64,000 bases of DNA. Source: Hymenopellis radicata. Taxonomy: Eukaryota > Basidiomycota > Agaricomycetes > Agaricales > Physalacriaceae. Within the stretch, counting starts at the first letter, position 1. Each line of letters begins with the position of its first letter. Positions 10,676 to 22,045 of this stretch are shown here, piece by piece. The DNA lies in assembly GCA_015501595.1 (NCBI GenBank), contig JADNRX010000079.1, positions 62,001 through 126,000 of the forward strand, read 5' to 3'. Below the pieces are notes generated by a model. The model worked only from the letters and a program-made list of their open reading frames with translations. It was not told the DNA's origin and did no database searches. The position numbers were made by a program, and so were the translations under genes.

Positions 10676-13552
10676 ATGTCCTGCTCCCATTTATCGCAAA
10701 TTGGCGCCCTCTCGCAGCCTAGACTGTCGCAGTCGGTGCATAGAGAGGAATGTACGCAGTGCTTTGACAATCAGGCATGATCCACGCTGTTGCCTCCGAC
10801 GGAGCTCGCTGACGCGTTTCACTGCAGGACACCCCGCTCGGTGTCGACGTCTGCTTGGCCTGTTTCAACGGCGCCTGCCTCGACGGCGACCGTCAGCACG
10901 CGCTGCTTCATGTCACCAAGCTCGGCCACCCATTTACGCTCAATGTCAAGCGTAAACCCAAACCATCTACGCAGCGTGTGCGTCGCCAGTCCTATTCGAT
11001 ATGATTGTCATTGACAGTGCTGTAGGTCGAGGACGAGGAACCGCCTGCTAAAATGGCAAAGTTGGCTATCCTGGAGGAGCGAGACGAAGACAAGTACGAA
11101 CACACGACAGTAGTCAAGTGCTGGCTTTGCGACCCAAGTAAAGGCTTGGAATTGCCAAACGCCACCAAGGATCCAAAGGTAGGTTGGCTACTGTCCATCT
11201 TGCATCTACTAAACATCGCGCAGATTGCCAGCGTAGTCCGAGGCGTCATGGAATCTTTGTCATCTGCGCGCCAATCCGAAGTCAAGGCTTGGGAGGAAGA
11301 AATCCTTCCTTGCGAGCACACCCTCACCCTCGAACAATTCGCCTCTGCCGCCATACCCGCATCAGGACTGGCACATTGCTCCTCGTGTGATCTCAAGGAG
11401 AACCTCTGGCTCTGTCTGACCTGCGGATCCCTCGGATGTGGGCGACAGCAATTTGGTGGCGTAGGCGGCAACGGACACGGTCTAGCCCACTTTCAAGCCA
11501 GTGGTCACCCAGTCAGCATCAAACTCGGCACCATCACACCCGAGGGAAACGCCGACATCTACTGCTATACCTGCAACGACGCAAAGCTCGATCCCGAACT
11601 CGCCACTCATCTCGCTGCCTTTGGAATCAACGTCCAGACTCAAACTAAAACGGAAAAGAGCATGACCGAGCTCCAGATTGAGCAGAACCTCAACTATGAC
11701 TTTTCCTTGACAGGCGACGACGGCAAGGCGTTGCAGCCTGTCTTTGGACCTGGCCTCACAGGTCTCTCGAACCTGGGAAACAGGTTAGTGCTGCCTCATA
11801 CTTGCATTCTGTACTCACCTTTTTCTTCCAGCTGTTACATGGCTTCGGTCCTTCAAACTCTCTTCTCTCTCCCCGCGTTCCAGGAGCGATACAACGTCAT
11901 CGCCAAGAAACATTCCTCAGCCTGCGAGGAGCGACTTCCCGCAGATTGCGTCGAGTGTCAGATGCACAAGGTCGCCGACGGACTGTTGAGCGGCCGTTAC
12001 TCTCATCCCGCCAACTACGCCAAGAAGCCAGAGAACGACGACGCTCCGGTGTTCCAGGCTGGGATTAAGCCTACGGGCTTCAAGGCCTTGATCGGCAAGG
12101 GACACGAGGAATTTTCAACGATGAGGCAGCAGGATTCAGAAGAGTTTTTGACGCATCTCCTCACTGTCTTGAGGCGGGACGCGCACAAGCACAAGGAACG
12201 CGCCGAACCTGGTATGGATTTTGTCTTCAGTGCGCTCGAGACTAATGCTTTCGCAGATGCCACCGCTGTTTTCTCGTACGGCATGGAGCAGAGGCTGCAG
12301 TGTGGCGAGTGCAAAAAGGTGCGATATAGCGTGGATAGCATGGATGTTGTTAGTGTGCCTGTACCGGCGAAGGAGAAGGGGAAAGATGCGGACGGCAAAA
12401 CGCGCTTTGAGGAGGTGTCGCTTTGGCACTGCCTAGAAACCCTGCTCGGTGTGGAAGCGTTGGAATACTCTTGTCCGTCGTGCGCAAAGTCGGTGCATGC
12501 ACTAAGGTGGGGGTTTAATCCTTTTCTCGTCCTTCTCTGGCTGACATATGTTTCATAGACAAAACAAGTTTGCGTCGCTCCCCCAGGTCCTCGTTGTTCA
12601 CGCAAAAAAATTTCAATTGGTGAACTGGGTTCCTACAAAATTAGGTATGCGTGTTCCACGTGTCCTGTAATCCGCGGTAACGTCTCGTAGACATCCCCAT
12701 CATCCTTCCCGACCGCGACGAACTTGTTTTCACGGACAGCCATCTAGGACATGGGCTGCAGCCCAATGAGACTGCGTTGCCGGAAGACTCTCAAGCCGCC
12801 CGTGCGTTCATTTCTTCCCCTAGTGTTCATCAATTAATAGCATCAGCAGAGCCGCAGTTCAACGAAGCAGCGATGGCGCAGCTCGAAGGGATGGGTTTCC
12901 CTATTGTGCGGTGCCAAAAGGCGCTGTTGGCGACAGGGAACAGCGACGCGGAGGCGGCGATGAACTGGCTGTTTGAGCATATGGATGATCCTGGTTTGTT
13001 CCCTCGTCCTAGGCTCGCTTGGTGTAGGGCGCTAATGTGGTGAATAGACATTGATGTGCCGATACAAGCGGCGGCGGCGTCGACGTCGCCCGAGCCGTCC
13101 GCAGAGCAGATTGGTATGCTCGTGGATATGGGGTTTTCGCCTGCGCAGGGGAGAAAGGCGTTGAAGGAGACTGTGAGTTTCTTTTTGTCTTGTATCTCGA
13201 GTCCAGGTTTAACCCCAGTGTGTAGTCGGGCAACGCAGAGCGCGCGGTGGAGTGGCTGTTCAATCACCCGGAGGACACTGGGGAGGAGACTCAGACGTCC
13301 ACCACCACCACCCCGGCTGCAAGTGCGTATGGGGGAACCAAGGCCGTGCCGGCGCGGTACAGGCTCAAGGCGTTCATCTCGCACAAGGGCCCGTCGGTGC
13401 ACTCGGGGCATTATGTGGCGCATGTGAGGGTCGGGGACGACTTGGACGGGCAGTGGGTGCTGTTCAATGACGAGAAGGTGGTCAAGGCGGACGGGGAGAG
13501 TGTAAGGGAGCTCAAGGCGTTGGCGTATTTGTATGTGTTTGAGCGGGTTTGA
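10676..13552 (+). CDS. UBP14: ubiquitin C-terminal hydrolase UBP14 / isopeptidase T
   Basis: This enzyme disassembles free polyubiquitin chains. Ten exons are read: 10676-10774, 10828-10977, 11026-11178, 11224-11783, 11832-12506, 12559-12644, 12691-12801, 12841-12993, 13048-13172 and 13226-13552. They sum to 812 residues with no frame break, the normal size for the family. Order: N-terminal variant UBP zinc finger (REECTQCFDNQ..CLACFNGACLDG), canonical ZnF-UBP at about residues 175-285 (CEHTLTLEQ..CSSCDLKENLWLCLTCG), catalytic cysteine box NLGNSCYMASVLQTLFSL (Cys about 322), two UBA domains about 617-716 inserted in the catalytic domain, and the histidine box HSGHYVAHV (His about 766). Intron 1 (10775-10827) begins GC rather than GT; the junction NQ|DTPLGVDVC matches the family. 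The promoter region is occupied by the inverted-repeat element at 10070-10626. Confidence 0.95.
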
Positions 13553-14255
13553 GGGGAGGGAAGAAGAAATTGAAAGATGAATTGTATATGCAAACGATAG
13601 CCTTTGAGTCGCAAGTACTCTAGTCGGCGTTTCTGTACTGCCAGCATAGAAATGTAGAGTTTTTATGTGGAGGAATGCCGCAAGCTCCGTGGACGACTGT
13701 TTTCGGACTCGGAAGAAAGGGAAGGCGAGCAAGAGAAAATGCCGCCACATTCGGGCAGGGCTCATTTTCTGGTGCAGTAGTTAAAGTTGTATGAGCTTTG
13801 AACCAGCAAGGAGCACTAGAGAGGAAGTGAGGACTAATGAAAGCAATTCTCTTCTTGATGGTTTGCCAGTTGGAACGACGCCTGCGTGCAAGGCCCCAAA
13901 CGTCAGAGTCGAGAAGAGCCTTCCGAGTCCGTAGTTTGTAGTTTGAGCAAGCATAACTTTGTCTCGACAGGTCTCGACAGGTTTACTCGAGCTTCGACAG
14001 TTGCAGAAAGAGGATTGCAATCCGAGTCAAGCGTTCCAGCGATTCGAACACAGTACTTGGGCGGTGGCACAACACCACGTTCACAAACTGACTTCGATTT
14101 CGATTTCCCTTTTACAACGACGACAAAACAAAGAGTACAAAAAGTGGGTTCAGGAGAGTAATGTAAGTACTTTAACAACATACGCGGGATACCTAGTAAG
14201 ATTCGAAAGATATATGAGAGCAGTGATACATATGTATCAAGAATGACCTGCAAGA
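13553..14255. other. intergenic between convergent genes
   Basis: It lies between the 3' ends of UBP14 and NAP1. No supported ORF or repeat apart from a short direct repeat (GTCTCGACAG twice near 13962). Confidence 0.5.
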
Positions 14256-15733
14256 TTACTGCTGCTTGCACTCTTCTGGATTAACCTTGTCCCCACCATT
14301 GCGCGCGGCGCCCTTGCCACCACGACGTTTGACGGGGGCGGGTGCGTCCGAATCGGATTCCTACTAGATAATAAGCACATTTGCAGGCGGAACGAAACGG
14401 TAACGGCGTCATACATCCTCAAAATCGTCCTCGTCCTCATCATCAAGGTCCTCGAACGCGTCTTCATCTTCATCCATGAGGTCATATTCTAAAGCTTTGC
14501 CGGTAAAGTAGTCGATGGCATGGGGAATGATCTGCAGAGGCGTTAGCCTGGGTCAACAATGCACAAGGGAGAGACATGTACCTTTTCTTTGAGGTCTTCG
14601 CCAATCTGGTAGTCCATCTCGACCTTTTCTTCGAGCTCCTCGAGCTCCTCTTCTTCAATATCACCATTTGCGATGGCCTCTTCGCCTGGTGGCGTAGGCG
14701 GTGTGAAAAAGTTGAAAAACGATTCTGTTGGTCGTGATTTCCGAACAACCCGAGTACGATTAGTGGCTGCATATATCGTAAGTATGGAACGGGAACAAAC
14801 AATTCAGATTATACACACTCTTGTTCCGCTGTTTCTTGATCTCAAACTCTTTCGTAAGATCCTTATCCTCTTTCCATTTGATCTCCGTGCCGACGGCGTG
14901 GTCGTAGGCCATGTCGCCAAAGTAGCCCGCCTTTTCCTGATAGTAGTACGTCTTTTCGAGCGTCTCGTTCTCGAAAAACTCGTTTGGCGAGAATAGGAAC
15001 GTGATTTTGAAGCCAGGCTTGGCGTCAAGCTGGGAGAGGTTGTCGAGGTATGAGAGGCGAATGTCGATAACGTGTTTGAGAGCGGCGGCATCGCGGTCGG
15101 TGATGAGCTCGGAGAGGCCAATGTGATTCCTCAGCGCGGTGAGCCAGAACTCGGGGATGGCCGATGCGGCGGTCGAGTCTTTTGGAAGAGGGGTATAGTC
15201 CTCGTCGTTCTCTGCAGACTGCTTCTCGCCCGCCTCGATCTCCTCCGTCGTCGGCGGCGCCGCGCCAGACAAAACCGCATTCCGACGCTCGTACAGAGGC
15301 GCCTGCAGATCGTTGTACTGCGATGGGAGTCAGCTCGTCGTTGATCGTCATCCATCGCGCAAGCACACACCTTTTTTTCAAGCTCGAGACATTCGCGCTT
15401 GAACTTGTTGTGCAGCTCGTTCTGTTGGAGCTGGACGCCCTTGAGCGCCTCGACACTGCGCTTGACGTCGTCGGGTAGGCTCTCTACGTAGCCTGAGCTC
15501 CGGCCGATGAGGCTTTGCAGCTTGCCCTGCACGAGACCAAGCATCGCCGCCGATTGCAGCGACGACCCGACCGGCTCGTCTTCGTCTTCCTCGTCTTCCT
15601 CCTCCTTATCCTCTGTAATGTCGGGTACGGTAGGGCGCGACAGGCCAGCAGATATCGGGGCATGCTGCATGGGCGTATTCTGCGGCGTCGGTGCCGTTAC
15701 GTTCGTTGCGCCGATGGGCACGTTTGACGACAT
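14256..15733 (-). CDS. NAP1: nucleosome assembly protein 1 (NAP1)
   Basis: NAP1 is a histone H2A-H2B chaperone. Five exons on the minus strand, 15733-15371, 15317-14819, 14766-14582, 14531-14415 and 14360-14256, join to 422 residues with consistent phases. The N-terminal tail is acidic ([16 protein letters not shown]). Then come the long dimerisation helix (about residues 75-125, with [17 protein letters not shown]), the NAP earmuff domain ([63 protein letters not shown]) and an acidic C-terminal tail ([20 protein letters not shown]) ending PEECKQQ, as in other fungal NAP1 proteins. The ATG at 15733 is preceded in frame only by non-ATG codons. The gene looks intact. Confidence 0.95.
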
Positions 15734-16173
15734 TTTCACAGTTTATCAAGGCGGTAAAGGCGCGACGATGATGGGAAAGCGAAATCAAAAGAAAAAGAAA
15801 ATCAAAGGAAAAGATATCCCAAATTCCGGAAAATTCCCACAGTCGGAGTTTCGGCATTAGCCGCCTTGTGGCGTCATCAGTTACCGTCATGAATGGAGTT
15901 GCTCTTTTCAGATATAGGGTACGATAAGGGCTGATAACACGAATTCGAACAGCTAACGCCGTCCAATAACTTCCCGACTTTCGACCTGTCCAGCATCTAT
16001 TCGGGCGGACAGGTTAGCCGGCGAAATGGACAAATCCAACAAGCCGCTTCAATACCTTCTCTTCATTCATGATTCCTCACTGAACTGATTATTCAGAATG
16101 GCGGAACGCATAACGATCCCACTCCCTTGATGTCGCCACTCATTGAGGTTCCATCCATCCGTCGACTCTACAT

Positions 16174-16590
16174 ATGGCTATCTCGACATTCATCACTCCA
16201 GGCGTCTCCACCTCTGCAGTGCAGCTATACGAATATGTCGCGTCTCTTGGACCTCCTGGGCGGCGGGACGACGCGTCTGCATCTGCTAGCCATGCCCGAC
16301 CACTATGTATAATCTCCCCCAGCACCAAATACCGCTCCTCATGAGCACGTCTCAATGACGCGATCCTCGCATTGGTGCACCAGTCGGGGCGGGAAGGGTC
16401 ACTGTAATTGGTATGGGATACCGCAGAGAGTAAGTATGCGGCGAGCGACAACGGGTCTGGGGTTTTTGACCATAGGTAGGACACCACATACATGCCGAAC
16501 GTCCTGTGGAGCATGATTCGCGCCACGTTCGCGCTACCATGGAAAACGCGCTCGAGATGGTGACCACAAGTTACTTGCACGACATGTGCA
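16174..16590 (+). pseudogene. possible decayed coding remnant, family not recognised
   Basis: From an ATG at 16174 one frame reads as protein-like sequence (AISTFITPGVSTSAVQLYEY, then RLNDAILALVHQSGREGSL, DTAESKYAASDNGSGVF, MPNVLWSMIRATFALPW) interrupted by TGA, TAA and TAG at intervals. No intron that would remove all three stops is evident. The composition changes abruptly on both sides. This could be an old gene relic; it could also be chance. The rest of 15734-17079 holds nothing I recognise. Confidence 0.25.
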
Positions 16591-17079
16591 TGCAGGGTGC
16601 ATTCCTACTGGCGGTGTGGCTACGAGGTTGCAGATTATGTCGTAGAAAAGCCTAACCTAAAGGTATTAGTGAGAGTGGGTAAGTCTTCTCTTGAATGCAA
16701 GTCAAATGAACGCGGTGTCACGTCAAGATGCGAACTTGAAGCCATTCAACGAAGTTCCACAACAATGACCTCTTGCGAGCTTTGGCTTGACATCCACGTA
16801 GATAGGACGATATCATTCGTCCTTGAGTCCGCAGGTTTGTGTGCTGGCCTTCGAGTCTGCGGTCTTGAGTCATTGTTGCAACTGTAACGTGAATTCTTGC
16901 TCCAAGGTCGATGCAGACACGACTCGAAGAACGTCAACTGTGAAGATGTCCTGTTCAGGACTTAGGACGACTTATTGGCTGGGGGTCATCGGTGCTTCTG
17001 TTCGTCGAGATCTGATCTTATCAGCCCTTATCAAATCACTCCCCCTAGATCGGAAAAGAGTAATCCAGTGTTTGCTCTC

Positions 17080-17941
17080 ATGAAGGCAAACGAGAGTGTC
17101 GTCTTGGTGGGCACAAAGGCAGTGCTCGTCCCGTATGATGTTGTGCACGTTCCGGTCAGTGTTATATGCCTACAAAACATCATCCCCTTAATTAAAACAG
17201 AAATACCACACATGGATGCAAAACGAGGAATTACGAGCACTAACAGCAAGCGAAGAGCTATCGCTCCAAGAAGAGTACGAAATGCAGCGTACGTACTTTC
17301 TTATCCGAACCTTCAACTTCCATCTGACAGAACAAAAGGAAAATGGCGATTAGATGAGGACAAGCTCACTTTCATCATTCTAGCACGGCATGAACAAGGC
17401 ATCGTCTCCATTCCTCGTAACATCCGATGACTCTCCATCACTAGATGGACTCGCATCGGACATTAACTCCACAGATCCCAGGCTGCATTCTCTACCCATG
17501 ATCGGCGACGTCAACATGTTCTTCAATGGAACACCAGATGACTTCACCGCAGAGCTAGAAATCATGATTGCCGGTATGGACGTTCTCAATAATTCTTCAC
17601 GTGCCGATAAAGCCATGTCCACAGAACCCCACTATCGGCGCGGCGGGTATGCCACAGAGGCGCTCCATTTGATCCTGCACTACGCCACGGGAAACTTCTT
17701 TCCCTCGGAGGGACCTCACCTCGCGCATACACTCCCCTTACGCATAGGTGTCCCTTCTCTCGTAGTGCGCGTTGGTGACACAAACACCCCGAGCATACGC
17801 CTGTTTGAGAAGCTTGGGTTTATGATTGTCAAGCATGTCAAAGTCTTCGAAGAGGTGGAGATGCGCGTTTGGTATGGACAGTTTCATTTCTCTCGGCCAT
17901 CATTGATTTCACAATTTTTTAGTCCGGCATCTTCATTGTGA
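17080..17941 (+). CDS. NAT9-like GNAT N-acetyltransferase
   Basis: Five exons, 17080-17154, 17201-17288, 17339-17416, 17475-17573 and 17625-17941, encode about 218 residues. The N terminus (TKAVLVPYDVVHVPKYHTWM) and the block QNEELRALTASEELSLQEEY are characteristic of the NAT9 family. The acetyl-CoA-binding core is seen in LPMIGDVNMFFNGTPDD, EIMIAEPHYRRGGYATEALH (the R/Q-x-x-G-x-G/A loop) and NTPSIRLFEKLGFMIVK. An apparent frame break after ILARHEQGIVSIP is resolved by a 58-bp intron (17417-17474, GTAACA..CCACAG). The skipped stretch is itself open in another frame, so intron retention or a one-base error is the alternative. The acceptor at 17338 is AAG rather than CAG/TAG. Substrate is unknown; NAT9 proteins have been linked to microtubule stability in animals. 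Confidence 0.8.
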
Positions 17942-18514
17942 TGCTTTTGGAGTTTCGGGTGTGCTTATGGTGAACTCGGCCTCCTGCCCTCCGCTTTAGA
18001 AGAGTAACGAAATAACGATGGCGCTTCGTCTAGTACTACAAGAACTGCTCAATGAACCATTGTCCGTGTTTGCCAGCCATCCTGACTTGAAGTGGGTCCT
18101 GTCCCGTCCCTTGGATATGGATGTCCTTACTACCTACGAATCTTCGGGGAAATCGAACTGACCCCGCGGTTCTAAAATTAGATGCCGATCACTAATAGTA
18201 GTACGGGTTTTGACGAGGGGACACTTTCGTCGTCTTACTCGCCCTGACCCCTTTCTGATGCTTCCTCTTCTTACCGGTGCCGTTGACAGGTCCGATGAGT
18301 TCCGACCCGTTCCGACTGTCAACCGGTAATTCAGTATTTTTAGATGATCGCTCTATCGCGCCATCAGCCTAGAAATGGCAATGGGCGCGCGTTGACTTCT
18401 ACTCGCTTTGTATGGTCATGCTTCGTGCCACTCCTTCGATAGTCACTTAATATAACCATTTTCGACTGCCTTCTGGCAGATTACGCGTCTTGGTTCTGGA
18501 CCGCCACCACCAGT
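17942..18514. other. intergenic, nothing firm
   Basis: A loose inverted repeat is visible near 18275-18330 (GTTGACAG..CTGTCAAC, each flanked by ACCGGT-like bases). No gene is recognised. Confidence 0.35.
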
Positions 18515-20556
18515 ATGCCAGTCCTCCCGTCGCCGGCGCAAGTTGGTCTGCGAGAGCCGCCTGAACCCTGGGGCTCAGTCTATAAGAACTCGTTGAGGAA
18601 TTTTTTTGGCCGTGGATGGCTCGCAACGTATAGCCGCGAACAAAATGATTTAATCGGGTTGCCTCGGTAGGTGTTTTCTGACTGTGACGCCAGTCTACTT
18701 AGTACTAACTTCAATTTTGTATTAGGCCCGTCAAAATTCATGGCAACTACAGTGCTTCAGAAATTGGCGCTGACAGGATGAACGATTTCCTTCCTTATAA
18801 TATATTTTGTGTCCACGCCGCCGTGCCTACGAACGACCTTGAAGAATGTCGCGTCAAAGTTCATCTCAATAGACAGATTAATGGAATGGTCGTCGACGTG
18901 CTATCACCTTCAACGCACTTGTGCGCCTATACCAGTGAGTAATTCCTGCTTTTCTTTTAGATCACATATACTTACGCCCTTGTTAGTCGTCCTCAAGAAT
19001 GCTATGAAGAAACAATATGCTGATTTATTCATTGGCACTGGAAACTCGAAGAAACTCATTATTCCCGTTATAAATTATACGGACCCACTCGTGAGCGCCC
19101 ATTTGGAAAACCCGTATCGTGCACTCTTAGGTGTACCCCGAGCAAACCCGGGATTTGACTATCAAAACGAATTCATTGATCATCCTCTTCGACCTCCTCA
19201 TCCCATGCCAGCGCCGCCGCCGCCTCCTCCTTCTCACTCAGTGCCAGCTCGTTCTCATCGCTCGGCGCCAGCTCGTCTCTCTCGCTCAGCTTCAGCTCAT
19301 CCCTCTCGTTCAGCTCCGGCTCATCCTTCTCATTCGACTTCAGTTCATCCTTCTCGTTCAGGTCAAGGTCCTTTGTCAGCTCGCACAGACACAGACATCG
19401 TTAACGACTACCTCAATCTGCTTTCACGTCGTAATCGGCCTCTTGGTGCGGAGGGCACTTTGTCTGCCTTCGTTGATGAAGATGACGCCGACATTGTGTC
19501 CTCTTCCCAAAAGCGAAAGCTCGAGAAGGAGTATGATGATGAGGTTGAGGTGACCTGGCAAGGTCGCGTTGAGCCTCGCGGTGACAAGCCAACACCTATA
19601 GACGCCGACTCGTTTCCATCACCTCCGCGACGGCGCCGCCAGCACTCTCCGGCAATCTCAGGTTCTCAGGCCTTGTCTCAAGTACAGAAAAACTCGAAGA
19701 TCATATCTGTAATCCCATTGGGAAACCGCGCAAATGACCTAGACATGTTAAGCGCGAAACAAGTTGCCGCAGGCAAAGCCGTTGGTACAGCTTATCTCTT
19801 CATTTCGTTGTTTATAATTTGACTAATTCTTTTGTAGATCATACGTTAATCAAAGCGACAGAGGCGCTATTCGACGCAGGACACTTCACGAGTCAGTTTA
19901 TTCTATGCGCCACATATCATCACAACTCACTTCACCTGAATAGCAAACCCTCAATCTCATCCGGGACATCCAGATACCACGCATGTGTTCATGGACCCAT
20001 ATCGGACCACAAGCGCAGAAAATATTTCCGGTTACTTCGATGAACGCCCAGCAAATGTGGCGTTGCGCCAATTAACATCTATTATTGGCCTGCATGTAGA
20101 GGCGCTTCAAGGCCTGTTCCGGTCCAGTGCTACGTGCCCATCTTGTCTGCGTTTTTTTGAAGGGGACGCCATGTTGAAACATTTTGTGACAACTAACGGA
20201 ACTCGGGCATGTGCACACGGAGGTTCGCTGACACCAGGTTCGCTATGTTTGTTAATTCGTTCTACTCTTGATCTAACTCTACTGCAGTGTCCACTACGCA
20301 TATTACTTCACGTGCGCAGCTGCACATTCCACCGGCACTGTTGATTGTGCCAAAGGAACATGCGAATACATTTAACACGTCTATCGAATTTCCCGATGAC
20401 GCACTGACCGTTGCGTGGGCGCTGTGGGCATCCTACATTGGGGTACCTGAAGATGTGTGTTGCTTGCTCTCGACAGGATATATAATCTGTCCAAGGTGCC
20501 GACGTGCGCGAACTTTTGTGGCGCATGAAGCGCATCTTCAGACATGCTTTCAATGA
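18515..20556 (+). CDS. uncharacterised Cys/His-containing protein with Pro/Ser-rich linker
   Basis: Six exons (18515-18666, 18726-18934, 18987-19784, 19838-19891, 19944-20237 and 20288-20556) join without a stop into about 591 residues. The first part is a compact globular-looking segment (EPPEPWGSVYKNSLRNFF..SEIGADRMNDFLPYNIFCVH). A low-complexity linker at about 175-240 is rich in Pro, Ser, His and Ala, with repeats of 'SRSA.AHPS' (18 to 21 nt unit). An acidic/basic stretch follows (KRKLEKEYDDEVEVTW). The C-terminal third has two candidate metal sites, CPSCLRFFEGDAMLKHF and CPRCRRARTFVAHEAHLQTC. No catalytic family is recognised. Intact phases over six exons argue for a real gene; the style resembles multi-copy agaricomycete proteins of unknown function. 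It could bind nucleic acid. Confidence 0.65.
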
Positions 20557-20685
20557 TCTCGTAAGTACGTCTGTCTCTCTATCAGATCCCAGTATCAGTA
20601 TTGATGCTTCACAGCTTCGTTTAATATTATAGATATACTGGATTTGTGCTCATACAATATGTTCTGCTGCCTTACTGCTCATCAT

Positions 20686-21908
20686 TAGTGAAAAGCACGG
20701 GTACGGGTCACCCGGTCCGGGTGCGGGTCGGGTTATGTGCCGGGTAGGGGTCGGGTGTCGGTCCGAGTACCCGTCGGGAACCCGGCAACCCGTATCCACC
20801 CGTGCTGCAGACCGGCACAACTGGCAAGTACACCAGTACTTGCTATATACATCACTGTTATGAATATACATATTTTTAGGAATTTATTCGACCTCAAACG
20901 AGGCCAACGTCGTCCAGAAATGTCGTTGCGCTTGAATTTCTGGCTCGGCGGCGTAAGCCGAGCCGTCCGGCAAATGCCGGATAACGATCGCGCGGTCGCG
21001 ATCACATCTGTCTGCCTCTCTCCACCACAGCACGACGACCACGTCGTGCTCGTCGGCCCCAGAACTTGTTTCTGGGGCTTATACTACTTGTTTTCTTTCT
21101 GTTGTCTTGCTTTTTTGGCACGGCTTGGCTTCGCGCCGGCCGCTGCGCCCTCGAATACAGTTCGGGGCGCATTCCGGTGCTCGTCTGCGCGACGGCACCA
21201 ATTCGACGCGGATCCAAGACGCGTAAGCCCTCACAGGAGAGGCAGCAATTCCACGAGAATACTTTCTTTATCTCTAGGTGGTTTCCTAGCCCTGTGCCCA
21301 CACCCAGGCCTGCATTTGCGTCTGTCCGTGCAACTGCGCGACTTTGGTGACGATCTCGACGCGTAAGCCCTCGGATGAGGCCGCCACGACATTGGACAGT
21401 GTGTGTGTTGCGGGCGCTTCGCTGTAGCAGGCGACGTCGGATTGTTTGCAGCTGGATGGCGTCGCGGACGCATCCAGCCCTAAAGGTGCGTTTTCATCTT
21501 TCCTTTTCTCGTTAATGTTTTGTAGTTTGTCCTTGCCTGCCTAGCGTGCGCCGCCTTCTCCTCGTGTCCTCGCGCCCATCGAAAGCATCCCCTCGCTGCT
21601 ACTGCCTCCTTACATCTCGCGACATACTCCGTCTTGTCCCTTCCCTGTCGTATATAACGACAGGGTGGGCTCGACTATGTGCATCGTGCACGTCGATAGC
21701 CCCCGCGCAATTGCTCGGGGTCGTCGGCGGGCACGAAATCAACGAGTACTCTCTCCATGTCTTACGGGTGCGGGTACACCCGCCACCCGTTTCGTACCCG
21801 CGGGCAAAATAGCGGGTTACCCGTACCCGACGCTCGGGTACGGGTATGACACCGGGTTCGGGGCGGGAGTGCTCACGAGCACCCGTACCCGACCCGTGCT
21901 ACTCACTA
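20686..21908. mobile_element. 1223-bp hAT-like non-autonomous element with 8-bp target duplication
   Basis: The element begins TAGTGAAAAGCACGGGT and ends with the inverted match ACCCGTGCTACTCACTA. It is flanked on both sides by the identical octamer CTCATCAT (20678-20685 and 21909-21916). TIRs starting TA.. with an 8-bp duplication are the hAT-superfamily signature. Both ends are packed with degenerate CGGGTAC/GTACCCG words for 100-150 bp, giving extended imperfect terminal repeats. The middle (about 20930-21700) is unlike the ends and is shared, inverted, with 48600-49260. ORFs inside are not transposase-like, so it is probably mobilised in trans. It follows the gene ending at 20556. Confidence 0.8.
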
Positions 21909-22045
21909 CTCATCATACTGCTCTTCTGATAGATATACTGAATTCATGCTTATAGACTACACCTTACTGCCTCTAGTAGATTACTATATATACGATTCAT
22001 ACGAATACTGCTGCTAAATATACAAGTCGAAATGAATGTAGTACA

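Noticed and set aside
17390..17480. Apparent frameshift in the NAT9-like gene
   Set aside because: A 58-bp intron with good ends (17417-17474) restores frame and removes a stretch without family similarity, so I prefer splicing over a lesion.
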